Below are positions 52,878 to 64,000 of a stretch of 64,000 bases of DNA, one piece after another. Position 1 is the first letter of the stretch; every line of letters begins with the position of its first letter. The notes beneath the pieces are model-generated. The model saw only the letters and a list, made by a program, of their open reading frames with translations. It ran no database searches and was not told where the DNA came from. The stretch is from Dryomyza anilis (lineage: Eukaryota; Arthropoda; Insecta; Diptera; Dryomyzidae), in contig OX638136.1 of the NCBI GenBank assembly GCA_951804985.1, positions 8,249,852 to 8,313,851 of the forward strand, given 5' to 3'. A program made the position numbers and the translations under genes.

Positions 52878-55084
52878 TACATTTGTCAAAATTATGACAT
52901 ATCACCTCACAAAACGGTTCAATAAATTAAATTCCAGAGTTGCCAACTTGTCAATATTATCACATATTCATCCTTAAAGGATGCTGAATCTTGTCGAGTA
53001 ACCGGTTTCTCTGTAAAAAATCCCGTTAGTGAGTTATCGTGAAAACCCATCAAAAGTGATACATTTGTCAAAATTATGACATATCACCTTACAAAACGGT
53101 TTAATAAATTAACTTCAAGAGTTGCCAACTTGTCAATATTATCACATATTCATCCTTAAAGGATGCTGAATCTTGTCGAGTAACCGGTTTCTCTGTAAAA
53201 AATCCCGTTAGTGAGTTACCGTGAAAACCCTTCAAAAGTGATACATTTGTCAAAATTATGACATATCACCTTACAAAACGGTTCAATAAATTAACTTCCA
53301 GATTTGCCAACTTGTCAATATTATCACATATTCATCCTTAAAGGATGCTGAATCTTGTCGAGTAACCGGTTTCTCTGTAAAAAATCCCGTTAGTGAGTTA
53401 TCGTGAAAACCCCTCAAAAGTGACACATTTGTCAACACTATGACATATCCCCTGATACATTTGTCAAAATTATGACATATCACCTTACAAAACGGTTCAA
53501 TAAATTAACTTCCAGAGTTGCCAACTTGTCAATATTATCACATATTCATCCTTAAAGGATGCTGAATCTTGTCGAGTAATCGGTTTCTCTGTAAAAAATC
53601 CCGTTAGTGAGTTATCGTGAAAACCCCTCAAAAGGGATACTTTTGTCAAAATTATGACATATCACCTTACAAAACGGTTCAATAAATTAACTTCCAGAGT
53701 TGCCAACTTGTCAATATTATCACATATTCATCCTTAAAGGATGCTGAATCTTGTCGAGTAACTGGTTTCTCTGTAAAAATCCCGTTAGTGAGTTATCGTG
53801 AAAACCCCTCAAAAGTGATACATTTGTCAAAATTATGACATATCACCTTACAAAACGGTTCAATAAATTAACTTCCAGAGTTGCCAACTTGTCAATATTA
53901 TCACATATTCATCCTTAAAGGATGCTGAATCTTGTCGAGTAACCGGTTTCTCTGTAAAAATCCCGTTAGTGAGTTATCGTGAAAACCCCTCAAAAGTGAT
54001 ACATTTGTCAAAATTATGACATATCACCTTACAAAACGGTTCAATAAATTAACTTCCAGAGTTGCCAACTTGTCAATATTATCACATATTCATCCTTAAA
54101 GTATGCTGAATCTTGTCGAGTAACCGGTTTCTCTGTAAAAAACTCCCGTTAGTGAGTTATCGTGAAAACCCCTCAAAAGTGAAAATTATGACATATCACC
54201 TTACAAAACGGTTCAATAAATTAACTTCCAGAGTTGCCAACTTGTCAATATTATCACATATTCATCCTTAAAGGATGCTGAATCTTGTCGAGTAACCGGT
54301 TTCTCTGTAAAAATCCCGTTAGTGAGTTATCGTGAAAACCCCTCAAAAGTGATACATTTGTCAAAATTATGACATATCACCTTACAAAACGGTTCAATAA
54401 ATTAACTTCCAGAGTTGCCAACTTGTCAATATTATCACATATTCATCCTTAAAGTATGCTGAATCTTGTCGAGTAACCGGTTTCTCTGTAAAAAACTCCC
54501 GTTAGTGAGTTATCGTGAAAACCCCTCAAAAGTGATACATTTGTCAAAATTATGACATATCACCTTACAAAACGGTTCAATAAATTAACTTCCAGACTTG
54601 CTATCTTGTCAATATTATCATATATTCATCCTTAAAGGATGCTGAATCTTGTCGAGTAACCGGTTTCTCTGTAAAAAATCCCTTTAGTGAGTTATCGTGA
54701 AAACCCCTCAAAAGTGATACATTTGTCAAAATTATGACATATCACCTTACAAAACGGTTTAATAAATTAACTTCCAGAGTTGCCAACTTGTCAATATTAT
54801 CACATATTCATCCTTAAAGGATGCTGAATCTTGTCGAGTAACCGGTTTCTCTGTAAAAAATCCCGTTAGTGAGTTACTGTGAAAACCCTTCAAAAGTGAT
54901 ACATTTGTCAAAATTATGACATATCACCTTACAAAACGGTTCAATAAATTAACTTCCAGAGTTGCCAACTTGTCAATATTATCACATATTCATCCTTAAA
55001 GGATGCTGAATCTTGTCGAGTAACCGGTTTCTCTGTAAAAAAATCCCGTTAGTGAGTTATCGTGAAAACCCCTCAAAAGTGATA

Positions 55085-55395
55085 ATATAATAATAATAGT
55101 TTGGCGCTACAGTCCTGTATAGAACTTCGGCCGAGCTCTCTCACCATTTTGAGCTGTGCGTGTTATATTTGTACTCAAAGTGGTGGGACCTACAGTTTAT
55201 TGCCGAATCCGAACGGCGGGTGAGAGCTTTTTCATAGGCAATAGTTTTACTCTCGTAGGTTTGCCATTTACTGACGAGAGGTAGCGCGGTATAGAAAAAT
55301 GTTTGTATGAAAAAGTGTTGTTAGCCCCAGTCCAGGCTTGAACCGGGGACCTTTCGGCTCACAGTCCAACGCACTAACCACTGACCTACCGCGGC
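55085..55395 (-). mobile_element. tRNA-derived SINE-like insert, copy 5
   Basis: Same site; variants GTTTGTATG, GAAAAAGTG and GGCTCACAGTCC (one change in the tRNA-like head). Confidence 0.85.
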
Positions 55396-58300
55396 TACAT
55401 TTGTCAAAATTATGACATATCAGCTTACAAAACGGTTCAATAAATTAACTTCCAGAGTTGCCAACTTGTCAATATTATCACATATTCATCCTTAAAGCAT
55501 GCTGAATCTTGTCGAGTAATCGGTTTCTCTGTAAAAAATCCCGATAGTGAGTTATCGTGAAAACCCCTCAAAAGTGATACTTTTGTCAAAATTATGACAT
55601 ATCACCTTACAAAACGGTTCAATAAATTAACTTCCAGAGTTGCGAACTTGTCAATATTATCACATATTCATCCTTAAAGGATGCTGAATCTTGTTGAGTA
55701 ACCGGTTTCTCTGTAAAAAATCCCGTTAGTGAGTTATCGTGAGAACCTCTCAAAAGTGATACATTTGTCAAAATTATGACATATCACCTTACAAAACGGT
55801 TCAATAAATTAACTTCCAGAGTTGCCAACTTGTCAATATTATCACATATTCATCCTTAAAGGATGCTGAATCTGGTCTAGTAACCGGTTTCTCTGTAAAA
55901 AATCCCGTTAGTGAGTTATCGTGAAAACCCCTCAAAAGTGATACATTTGTCAAAATTATGACATATCACCTTACAAAACGGTTCAATAAATTACCTTTCA
56001 GAGTTGCTAACTTGTCAATATTATCACATATTCATCCTTAAAGGATGCTGAATCTTGTCGAGTAACCGGTTTCTCTGTAAAAAATCCAGTTAGTGAGTTA
56101 TCGTGAAAACCCCTCAAAAGTGATACATTTGTCAAAATTATGACATATCACCTTACAAAACGGTTCAATAAATTAACTTCCAGATTTGCCAACTTGTCAA
56201 TATTATCACATATTCATCTTTAAAGGATGCTGAATCTTGTCGAGTAACCGGTTCTCTGTAAAAAAATCCCGTTAGTGAGTTATCGTGAAAACCCCTCAAA
56301 AGTGATACATATGTCAAAATTATGACATATCACCTTACAAAACGGTTCAATAAATTAACTTCCAGAGTTGCCAACTTGTCAATATTATCACATATTCATC
56401 CTTAAAGGATGCTGAATCTTGTCGAGTAACCGGTTTCTCTGTAAAAAAATCCCGTTAGTGAGTTATCGTGAAAACCCCTCAAAAGTGATACATTTGTCAA
56501 AATTATGACATATCACCTTACAAAACGGTTTAATAAATTAACTTCCAGAGTTGCCACGTTGTCAATATTATCACATATTCATCCTTAAAGGATGCTGAAT
56601 CTTGTCGAGTAACCGGTTCCTCTGTAAAAAATCCCGTTAGTGAGTTATCGTGAAAACCCCTCAAAAGTGATACATTTGTCAAAATTATGACATATCACCT
56701 TACAAAACGGTTCAATAAATTAACTTCCAGAGTTGCCAACTTGTCAATATTATCACATATTCATCCTTAAAGGATGCTGAATCTTGTCGAGTAACCGGTT
56801 TCTCTGTAAAAAATCCCGTTAGTGAGTTACCGTGAAAACCCCTCAAAAGTGATACTTTTGTCAAAATTATGACATATCACCTTACAAAACGGTTCAATAA
56901 ATTAACTTCCAGAGTTGCCAACTTGTCAATATTATCACATATTCATCCTTAAAGGATGCTGAATCTTGTCGAGTAACCGGTTTCTCTGTAAAAAATCCCG
57001 TTAGTGAGTTATCGTGAGAACCCCTCAAAAGTGATACATTTGTCAAAATTATGACATATCACCTTACAAAACGGTTCAATAAATTAGCTTCCAGAGTTGC
57101 CAACTTGTCAATATTATCACATATTCATCCTTAAAGGATGCTGAATCTTGTCGAGTAACCGGTTTCTCTGTAAAAAATCCCGTTAATGAGTTATCGTGAA
57201 AACCCCTCAAAAGTGATACATTTGTCAAAATTATGACATATCACCTTACAAAACGGTTCAATAAATTAACTTCCAGAGTTGCCAACTTGTCAATATTATC
57301 ACATATTCATCCTTAAAGGATGCTGAATCTGGTCGAGTAACCGGTTTCTCTGTAAAAAATCCCGTTAGTGAGTTATCGTGAAAACCCCTCAAAAGTGATA
57401 CATTTGTCAAAATTATGACATATCACCTTACAAAACGGTTCAATAAATTACCTTTCAGAGTTGCTAACTTGTCAATATTATCACATATTCATCCTTAAAG
57501 GATGCTGAATCTTGTCGAGTAACCGTTTTCTCTGTAAAAAATCCAGTTAGTGAGTTATCGTGAAAACCCCTCAAAAGTGATACATTTGTCAAAATTATGA
57601 CATATCACCTTACAAAACGGTTCAATAAATTAACTTCCAGAGTTGCCAACTTGTCAATATTATCACATATTCATCCTTAAAGGATGCTGAATCTTGTCGA
57701 GTAACCGGTTTCTCTGTAAAAAATCCCGTTAGTGAGTTATCGTGAAAACCCTTCAAAAGTGATACATTTGTCAAAATTATGACATATCACCTTACAAAAC
57801 GGTTCAATAAATTAACTTCCAGAGTTGCCAACTTGTCAATATTATCACATATTCATCCTTAAAGGATGCTGAATCTTGTCGAGTAACCGGTTTCTCTGTA
57901 AAAAAAATCCCGTTAGTGAGTTATCGTGAAAACCCCTCAAAAGTGATACATTTGTCAAAATTATGACATATCACCTTACAAAACGGTTCAATAAATTAAC
58001 TTCCAGAGTTGCCAACTTGTCAATATTATCACATATTCATCCTTAAAGGATGCTGAATCTTGTCGAGTAACCGGTTCTCTGTAAATAAATCCCGTTAGTG
58101 AGTTATCGTGAAAACCCCTCAAAAGTGATACATTTGTCAAAATTATGACATATCACCTTACAAAACGGTTCAATAAATTAACTTCCAGAGTTGCCAACTT
58201 GTCAATATTATCATATATTTATCCTTAAAGGATGCTGAATCTTGTCGAGTAACCGGTTTCTCTGTAAAAAAATCCCGTTAGTGAGTTATCGTGAAAACCC

Positions 58301-59055
58301 CTCAAAAGTGATACATTTGTCAAAATTATGACATATCACCTTACAAAACGGTTCAATAAATTAACTTCCAGAGTTGCCAACTTGTCAATATTATCACATA
58401 TTCATCCTTAAAGGATGCTGAATCTTGTCGAGGAACCGGTTTCTCTGTAAAAAAATCCCGTTAGTGAGTTATCGTGAAAACCCCTCAAAAGTGATACATT
58501 TGTAAAAATTATGACATATCACCTTACAAAACGGTTCAATAAATTAACTTCCAGAGTTGCCAACTTGTCAATATTATCACATATTCATCCTTAAAGGATG
58601 CTGAATCTTGTCGAGTAACCGGTTTCTCTGTAAAAAATCCCGTTAATGAGTTATCGTGAAAACCCCTCAAAAGTGATACATTTGTCAGAATTATGACATA
58701 TCACCTTACAAAACGGTTCAATAAATTAACTTCCAGAGTTGCCAACTTGTCAATATTATCACATATTCATCCTTAAAGGATGCTGAATCTTGTCGAGTAA
58801 CCAGTTTCTATGTAAAAAATCTATGTCAAAAATCCCGTTAGTGAGTTATCGTGAAAACCCCTCAAAAGTGATACATTTGTCAAAATTATGACATATCACC
58901 TTACAAAACGGTTCAATAAATTAACTTCCAGAGTTGCCAACTTGTCAATATTATCACATATTCATCCTTAAAGGATGCTGAATCTTGTCGAGTAACCGGT
59001 TTCTCTGTAAAAAATCCCGTTAGTGAGTTATCGTGAAAACCCCTCAAAAGTGATA

Positions 59056-59356
59056 ATATAATAATAATAGTTTGGCGCTACAGTCCTGTATTGAACTTCG
59101 GCCGAGCTCTCTCACCATTTTGAGCTGTGCGTGTTATATTTGTACTCAAAGTGGTGGGACCTACAGTTTATTGCCGAATCCGAACGGCGGGTGAGAGCTT
59201 TTTCATGGGCAATAGTTTTACTCTCATAGGTTTGCCATTTACTGACGAGAGATAGAAAAATGTTTCTATGAAAAGGTGTTGTTAGCCCCAGTCCAGGCTT
59301 GAACCGGGGACCTTTCGGCTCGCAGTCCAACGCACTAACCACTGACCTACCGCGGC
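59056..59356 (-). mobile_element. tRNA-derived SINE-like insert, copy 6
   Basis: Same site, with a 10-bp deletion in the body (GACGAGAGATAGAAAAATG instead of GACGAGAGGTAGCGCGGTATAGAAAAATG). Shares CTGTATTGAACTT with copy 7. Confidence 0.85.
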
Positions 59357-61738
59357 TACATTTGTCAAAATTATGACATATCACCTTACAAAACGGTTCA
59401 ATAAATTAACTTCCAGAGTTGCCAACTTGTCAATATTATCACATATTCATCCTTAAAGGATGCTGAATCTTGTCGACTAATCGGTTTCTCTGTAAAAAAT
59501 CCCGTTAGTGAGTTATCGTGAAAACCCCTCAAAAGTGATACTTTTGTCAAAATTATGACATATCACCTTACAAAACGGTTCAATAAATTAACTTCCAGAG
59601 TTGCCAACTTGTCAATATTATCACATATTCATCCTTAAAGGGTGCTGAATCTTGTCGAGTAACCGGTTTCTCTGTAAAAAATCTATGTAAAAAATCCCGT
59701 TAGTGAGTTATCGTGAAAACCCCTCAAAAGTGATACATTTGTCAAAATTATGACATATCACCTTACAAAACGGTTCAATAAATTAACTTCCAGAGTTACC
59801 AACTTGTCAATATTATCACATATTCATCCTTAAAGGATGATGAATCTTGTCGAGTAACCGGTTTCTCTGTAAAAAATCCCGTTAGTGAGTTATCGTGAAA
59901 ACCCCTCAAAAGTGATACATTTGTCAAAATTATGACATATCACCTTACAAAACGGTTCAATAAATTAACTTCCAGAGTTGCCAACTTGTCAATATTATCA
60001 CATATTCATCCTTAAAGGATGCTGAATCTTGTCGAGTAACCGTTTTCTCTGTAAAAAATCCAGTTAGTGAGTTATCGTGAAAACCCCTCAAAGTGTTACA
60101 TTTGTCAAAATTATGACATATCACCTTACAAAACGGTTCAATTAATTAACTTCCAGAGTTGCCAACTTGTCAATATTATCACATATTCATCCTTAAAGGA
60201 TGCTGAATCTTGTCGAGTAACCGGTTTCTCTGTAAAAAATCCCGTTAGTGAGTTATCGTGAAAACCCTTCAAAAGTGATACATTTGTCAAAATTATGACA
60301 TATCACCTTACAAAACGGTTCAATAAATTAACTTCCAGAGTTGCCAACTTCTCAATATTATCATATATTCATCCTTAAAGGATGCTGAATCTTGTCGAGT
60401 AACCGGTTTCTCTGTAAAAAAATCCCGTTAGTGAGTTATCGTGAAAACCCCTCAAAAGTGATACATTTGTCAAAATTATGACATATCACCTTACAAAACG
60501 GTTCAATAAATTAACTTCCAGAGTTGCCAACTTGTCAATATTATCACATATTCATCCTTAAAGGATGCTGAATCTTGTCGAGTAACCGGTTTCTCTGTAA
60601 AAAATCCCGTTAGTGAGTTATCGTGAAAACCCCTCAAAAGTGATACATTTGTCAAAATTATGACATATCATCTTACAAAACGGTTCAATAAATTAACTTC
60701 CAGAGTTGCCAACTTGTCAATATTATCACATATTTATCCTTAAAGGATGCTGAATCTTGTCGAGTAACCGGTTTCTCTGTAAAAAAATCCCGTTAGTGAG
60801 TTATCGTGAAAACCCCTCAAAAGTGATACATTTGTCAAAATTATGACATATCACTTTACAAAACGGTTCAATAAATTAACTTCCAGAGTTGCCAACTTGT
60901 CAATATTATCACATATTCATCCTTAAAGGATGCTGAATCTTGTCGAGGAACCGGTTTCTCTGTAAAAAAATCCCGTTAGTGAGTTATCGTGAAAACCCCT
61001 CAAAAGTGATACATTTGTCAAAATTATGACATATCACCTTACAAAACGGTTCAATAAATTAACTTCCAGAGTTGCTAACTTGTCAATATTATCACATATT
61101 CATCCTTAAAGGATGCTGAATCTTGTCGAGTAACCGGTTTCTCTGTAAAAAATCCCGTTAGTGAGTTATCGTGAAAACCCCTCAAAAGTGATACATTTGT
61201 CAAAATTATGACATATCACCTTACAAAACGGTTCGATAAATTAACTTCCAGAGTTGCCAACTTGTCAATATTATCACATATTCATCCTTAAAGGATGCTG
61301 AATCTTTTCGAGTAACCGGTTTCTCTGTAAAAAATCCCGTTAGTGAGTTATCGTGAAATCCCCTCAAAAGTGATACATTTGTCAAAATTATGACATATCA
61401 CCTTACAAAACGGTTCAATAAATTAACTTCCAGAGTTGCCAACTTGTCAATATTATCACATATTCATCCTTAAAGGATGCTGAATCTTGTCGAGTAACCG
61501 GTTTCTCTGTAAAAAATCCCGTTAGTGAGTTATCGTGAAAACCCCTCAAAAGTGATACATTTGTCAAATTATGACATATCACCTTACAAAACGGTTCAAT
61601 AAATTAACTTCCAGAGTTGCCAACTTGTCAATATTATCACATATTCATCCTTAAAGGATGCTGAATCTTGTCGAGTAACCGGTTTCTCTGTAAAAAATCC
61701 CGTTAGTGAGTTATCGTGAAAACCCCTCAAAAAAGATA

Positions 61739-62049
61739 ATATAATAATAATAGTTTGGCGCTACAGTCCTGTATTGAACTTCGGCCGAGCTCTCTCACCA
61801 TTTTGAGCTGTGCGTGTTATATTTGTACTCAAAGTGGTGGGACCTACAGTTTATTGCCGAATCCGAACGGCGGGTGAGAGCTTTTTCATAGGCAATAGTT
61901 TTACTCTCGTAGGTTTGCCATTTACTGACGAGAGGTAGCGCGGTATAGAAAAATGTTTCTATGAAAAGGTGTTGTTAGCCCCAGTCCAGGCTTGAACCGG
62001 GGACCTTTCGGCTCGCAGTCCAACGCACTAACCACTGACCTACCGCGGC
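61739..62049 (-). mobile_element. tRNA-derived SINE-like insert, copy 7
   Basis: Same site and full length; shares CTGTATTGAACTT with copy 6. Head and B box intact. Confidence 0.85.
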
Positions 62050-63507
62050 TACATTTGTCAAAATTATGACATATCACCTTACAAAACGGTTCAATAAATT
62101 AACTTCCAGAGTTGCCAACTTGTCAATATTATCACATATTCATCCTTAAAGGATGCTGAATCTTGTCGAGTAACCGGTTTCTCTGTAAAAAAATCCCGTT
62201 AGTGAGTTATCGTGAAAACCCCTCAAAAGTGATACATTTGTCAAAATTATGACATATCACCTTACAAAACGGTTCAATAAATTAACTTCCAGAGTTGCCA
62301 ACTTGTCAATATTATCACATATTCATCCTTAAAGGATGCTGAATCTTGTCGAGTAACCGGTTTCTCTGTAAAAATCCCGTTAGTGAGTTATCGTGAAAAC
62401 CCCTCAAAAGTGATACATTTGTCAAAATTATGACATATCACCTTACAAAACGGTTCAATAAATTAACTTCCAGAGTTGCCAACTTGTCAATATTATCACA
62501 TATTCATCCTTAAAGGGTGCTGAATCTTGTCGAGTAACCGGTTTCTCTGTAAAAAATCCCGTTAGTGAGTTATCGTGAAAACCCCTCAAAAGTGATACAT
62601 TTGTCAAAATTATGACATATCACCTTACAAAATGGTTCAATAAATTTCCTTTCAGAGTTGCTAACTTGTCAATATTATCACATATTCATCCTTAAAGGAT
62701 GCTGAATCTTTTCGAGTAACCGGTTTCTCTGTAAAAATCCAGTTAGTGAGTTATCGTGAAAACCCCTCAAAAGTGATACATTTGTCAAAATTATGACATA
62801 TCACCTTACAAAACGGTTCAATAAATTAACTTCCAGAATTGCCAACTTCTCAATATTATCACATATTCATCCTTAAAGGATGCTGAATCTTGTCGAGTAA
62901 TCGGTTTCTCTGTAAAAAATCCCGTTAGTGAGTTATCGTGAAAACCCCTCAAAAGTGATACATTTGTCAAAATTATGACATATCACCTTACAAAACGGTT
63001 CAATAAATTAACTTCCAGAGTTGCCAACTTGTCAATATTATCACATATTCATCCTTAAAGGATGCTGAAACTTGTCGAGGAACCGGTTTCTCTGTAAAAA
63101 AAATCCCGTTAGTGAGTTATCGTGAAAACCCCTCAAAAGTGATACATTTGTCAAAATTATGACATATCACCTTACAAAACGGTTCAATAAATTAACTTCC
63201 AGAGTTGCTAACTTGTCAATATTATCACATATTCATCCTTAAAGGATGCTGCATCTTGTCGAGTAACCGGTTTCTCTGTAAAAAATCCCGTTAGTGAGTT
63301 ATCGTGAAAACCCCTCAAAAGTGATACATTTGTCAAAATTATGACATATCACCTTACAAAACGGTTCAATAAATTAACTTCCAGAGTTGCCAACTTGTCA
63401 ATATTATCACATATTCATCCTTAAAGGATGCTGAATCTTGTCGAGTAACCGGTTTCTCTGTAAAAAATCCCGTTAGTGAGTTATCGTGAAAACCCCTCAA
63501 AAGTGAT

Positions 63508-63528
63508 AATATAATAATAATAGTTTGG
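63508..63528 (-). mobile_element. SINE-like insert, 21-bp remnant
   Basis: The tail and first bases (ATATAATAATAATAGTTTGG) are joined directly to TTCAATAAATTAAC of the satellite. This removes the rest of the insert and most of the adjoining monomer segment. The join is at GGTT, present on both sides (TTTGG and ACGGTT). Confidence 0.85.
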
Positions 63529-64000
63529 TTCAATAAATTAACTTCCAGAGTTGCCAACTTGTCAATATTATCACATATTCATCCTTAAAGGATGCTGAAT
63601 CTTGTCGAGTAACCGGTTTCTCTGTAAAAAATCTATGTAAAAAATCCCGTTAGTGAGTTATCGTGAAAACCCCTCAAAAGTGATACATTTGTCAAAATTA
63701 TGACATATCACCTTACAAAACGGTTCAATAAATTAACTTCCAGAGTTGCCAACTTGTCAATATTATCACATATTCATCCTTAAAGGATGCTGAATCTTGT
63801 CGAGTAACCGGTTTCTCTGTAAAAATCCCGTTAGTGAGTTATCGTGAAAACCCCTCAAAGTGATACATTTGTCAAAATTATGACATATCACCTTACAAAA
63901 CGGTTCAATAAATTAACTTCCAGAGTTGCTAACTTGTCAATATTATCACATATTCATCCTTAAAGGATGCTGAATCTTGTCGAGTAACCGGTTTCTCTGT

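Larger units (their letters stand above)
45549..64000 (+). repeat. 182-bp satellite array with higher-order structure
   Basis: Head-to-tail monomers of about 182 bp from the first GTCAATATTATCACATATTC at 45549 to the window end; reference monomer 46274-46455. Monomers differ by a few percent and by the length of an A-run (CTGTAAAAAATCCCG). Each has three dyads: CATCCTT-A-AAGGATG, AACCGGTT and TGTCA-AAATTA-TGACA (46293-46307, 46324-46331 and 46390-46405). Subtracting seven inserts of about 311 bp leaves about 16.3 kb, roughly 90 monomers. Variants recur in blocks (see findings), showing higher-order repeats. The period is close to a nucleosome repeat and fits a pericentromeric or centromeric satellite (inference). 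Short ORFs in it (53283-53483 and others) are not genes. Confidence 0.95.

Noticed and set aside
53283..63557. Short ORFs within the satellite (DNSLTGFFTEKPV type)
   Set aside because: They recur wherever the monomer is in phase and stop within one or two monomers because 182 is not a multiple of three. There is no sign of a gene.

Overview
The window looks like insect heterochromatin, most likely from a higher fly (inference). The DNA is AT-rich, the introns that can be read are 59-61 bp, and every coding relic belongs to a mobile element (Ty3/gypsy LTR elements, non-LTR elements, PIF/Harbinger). No host housekeeping gene, rRNA gene, functional tRNA gene, operon or CRISPR array was found. 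Almost all coding regions are broken. The clear exceptions are an intact 613-codon gag-protease ORF (12781-14622), a two-exon Myb/SANT-like gene (4278-5157) and small ORFs of unknown meaning.

Layout. 1-4024: minus-strand remains of one Ty3/gypsy family (copies 1 and 2), flanked by a duplicated noncoding block that may be its LTR. 4025-6686: a PIF/Harbinger DNA transposon, with the uninterrupted paralogous site visible at 2573-2584. 7149-9716: a 2.6 kb long inverted repeat inside a GTTCGG/AGCCGACGG minisatellite that resumes at 9718-10163. 10332-14922: a complete young LTR element (335-bp LTRs, one mismatch seen) that encodes only gag and protease. 15016-17388: an unidentified repeat (called R1 here), a minisatellite and a pol scrap. 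17389-19344: a decayed non-LTR element. 20440-34340: four same-orientation LTRs alternating with three internal regions of one non-autonomous gypsy-like element. This array is interrupted by a minus-strand non-LTR element (24835-29299, 10-bp target duplication) and by a probable 1.27 kb solo LTR (29469-30736). 34366-39000: a second R1 block, minisatellite and gypsy copy 3 (minus). 39041-45548: another gypsy-type element on the plus strand, with LTR, PBS, gag, protease, partial pol, integrase and an unrecognised ORF after integrase. It runs directly into satellite.

45549-64000 is an uninterrupted head-to-tail array of a roughly 182-bp satellite, about 90 monomers. It is punctuated by seven copies of a roughly 311-bp tRNA-derived SINE-like insert, plus one truncated remnant, all at the same base of the monomer. 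The spacings between inserts correspond to whole numbers of monomers, about 9, 2, 13, 12, 20, 13 and 8. One SINE insertion therefore appears to have been carried along and multiplied as part of a higher-order repeat, spreading Pol III-type A and B boxes through the satellite.

The strongest candidates for something undescribed are this SINE-bearing satellite, the gag-protease-only element with a SAP-like N-terminus, the tandem LTR array, the long inverted repeat and the post-integrase ORF. Family assignments rest on motifs read by eye. No database search was possible.
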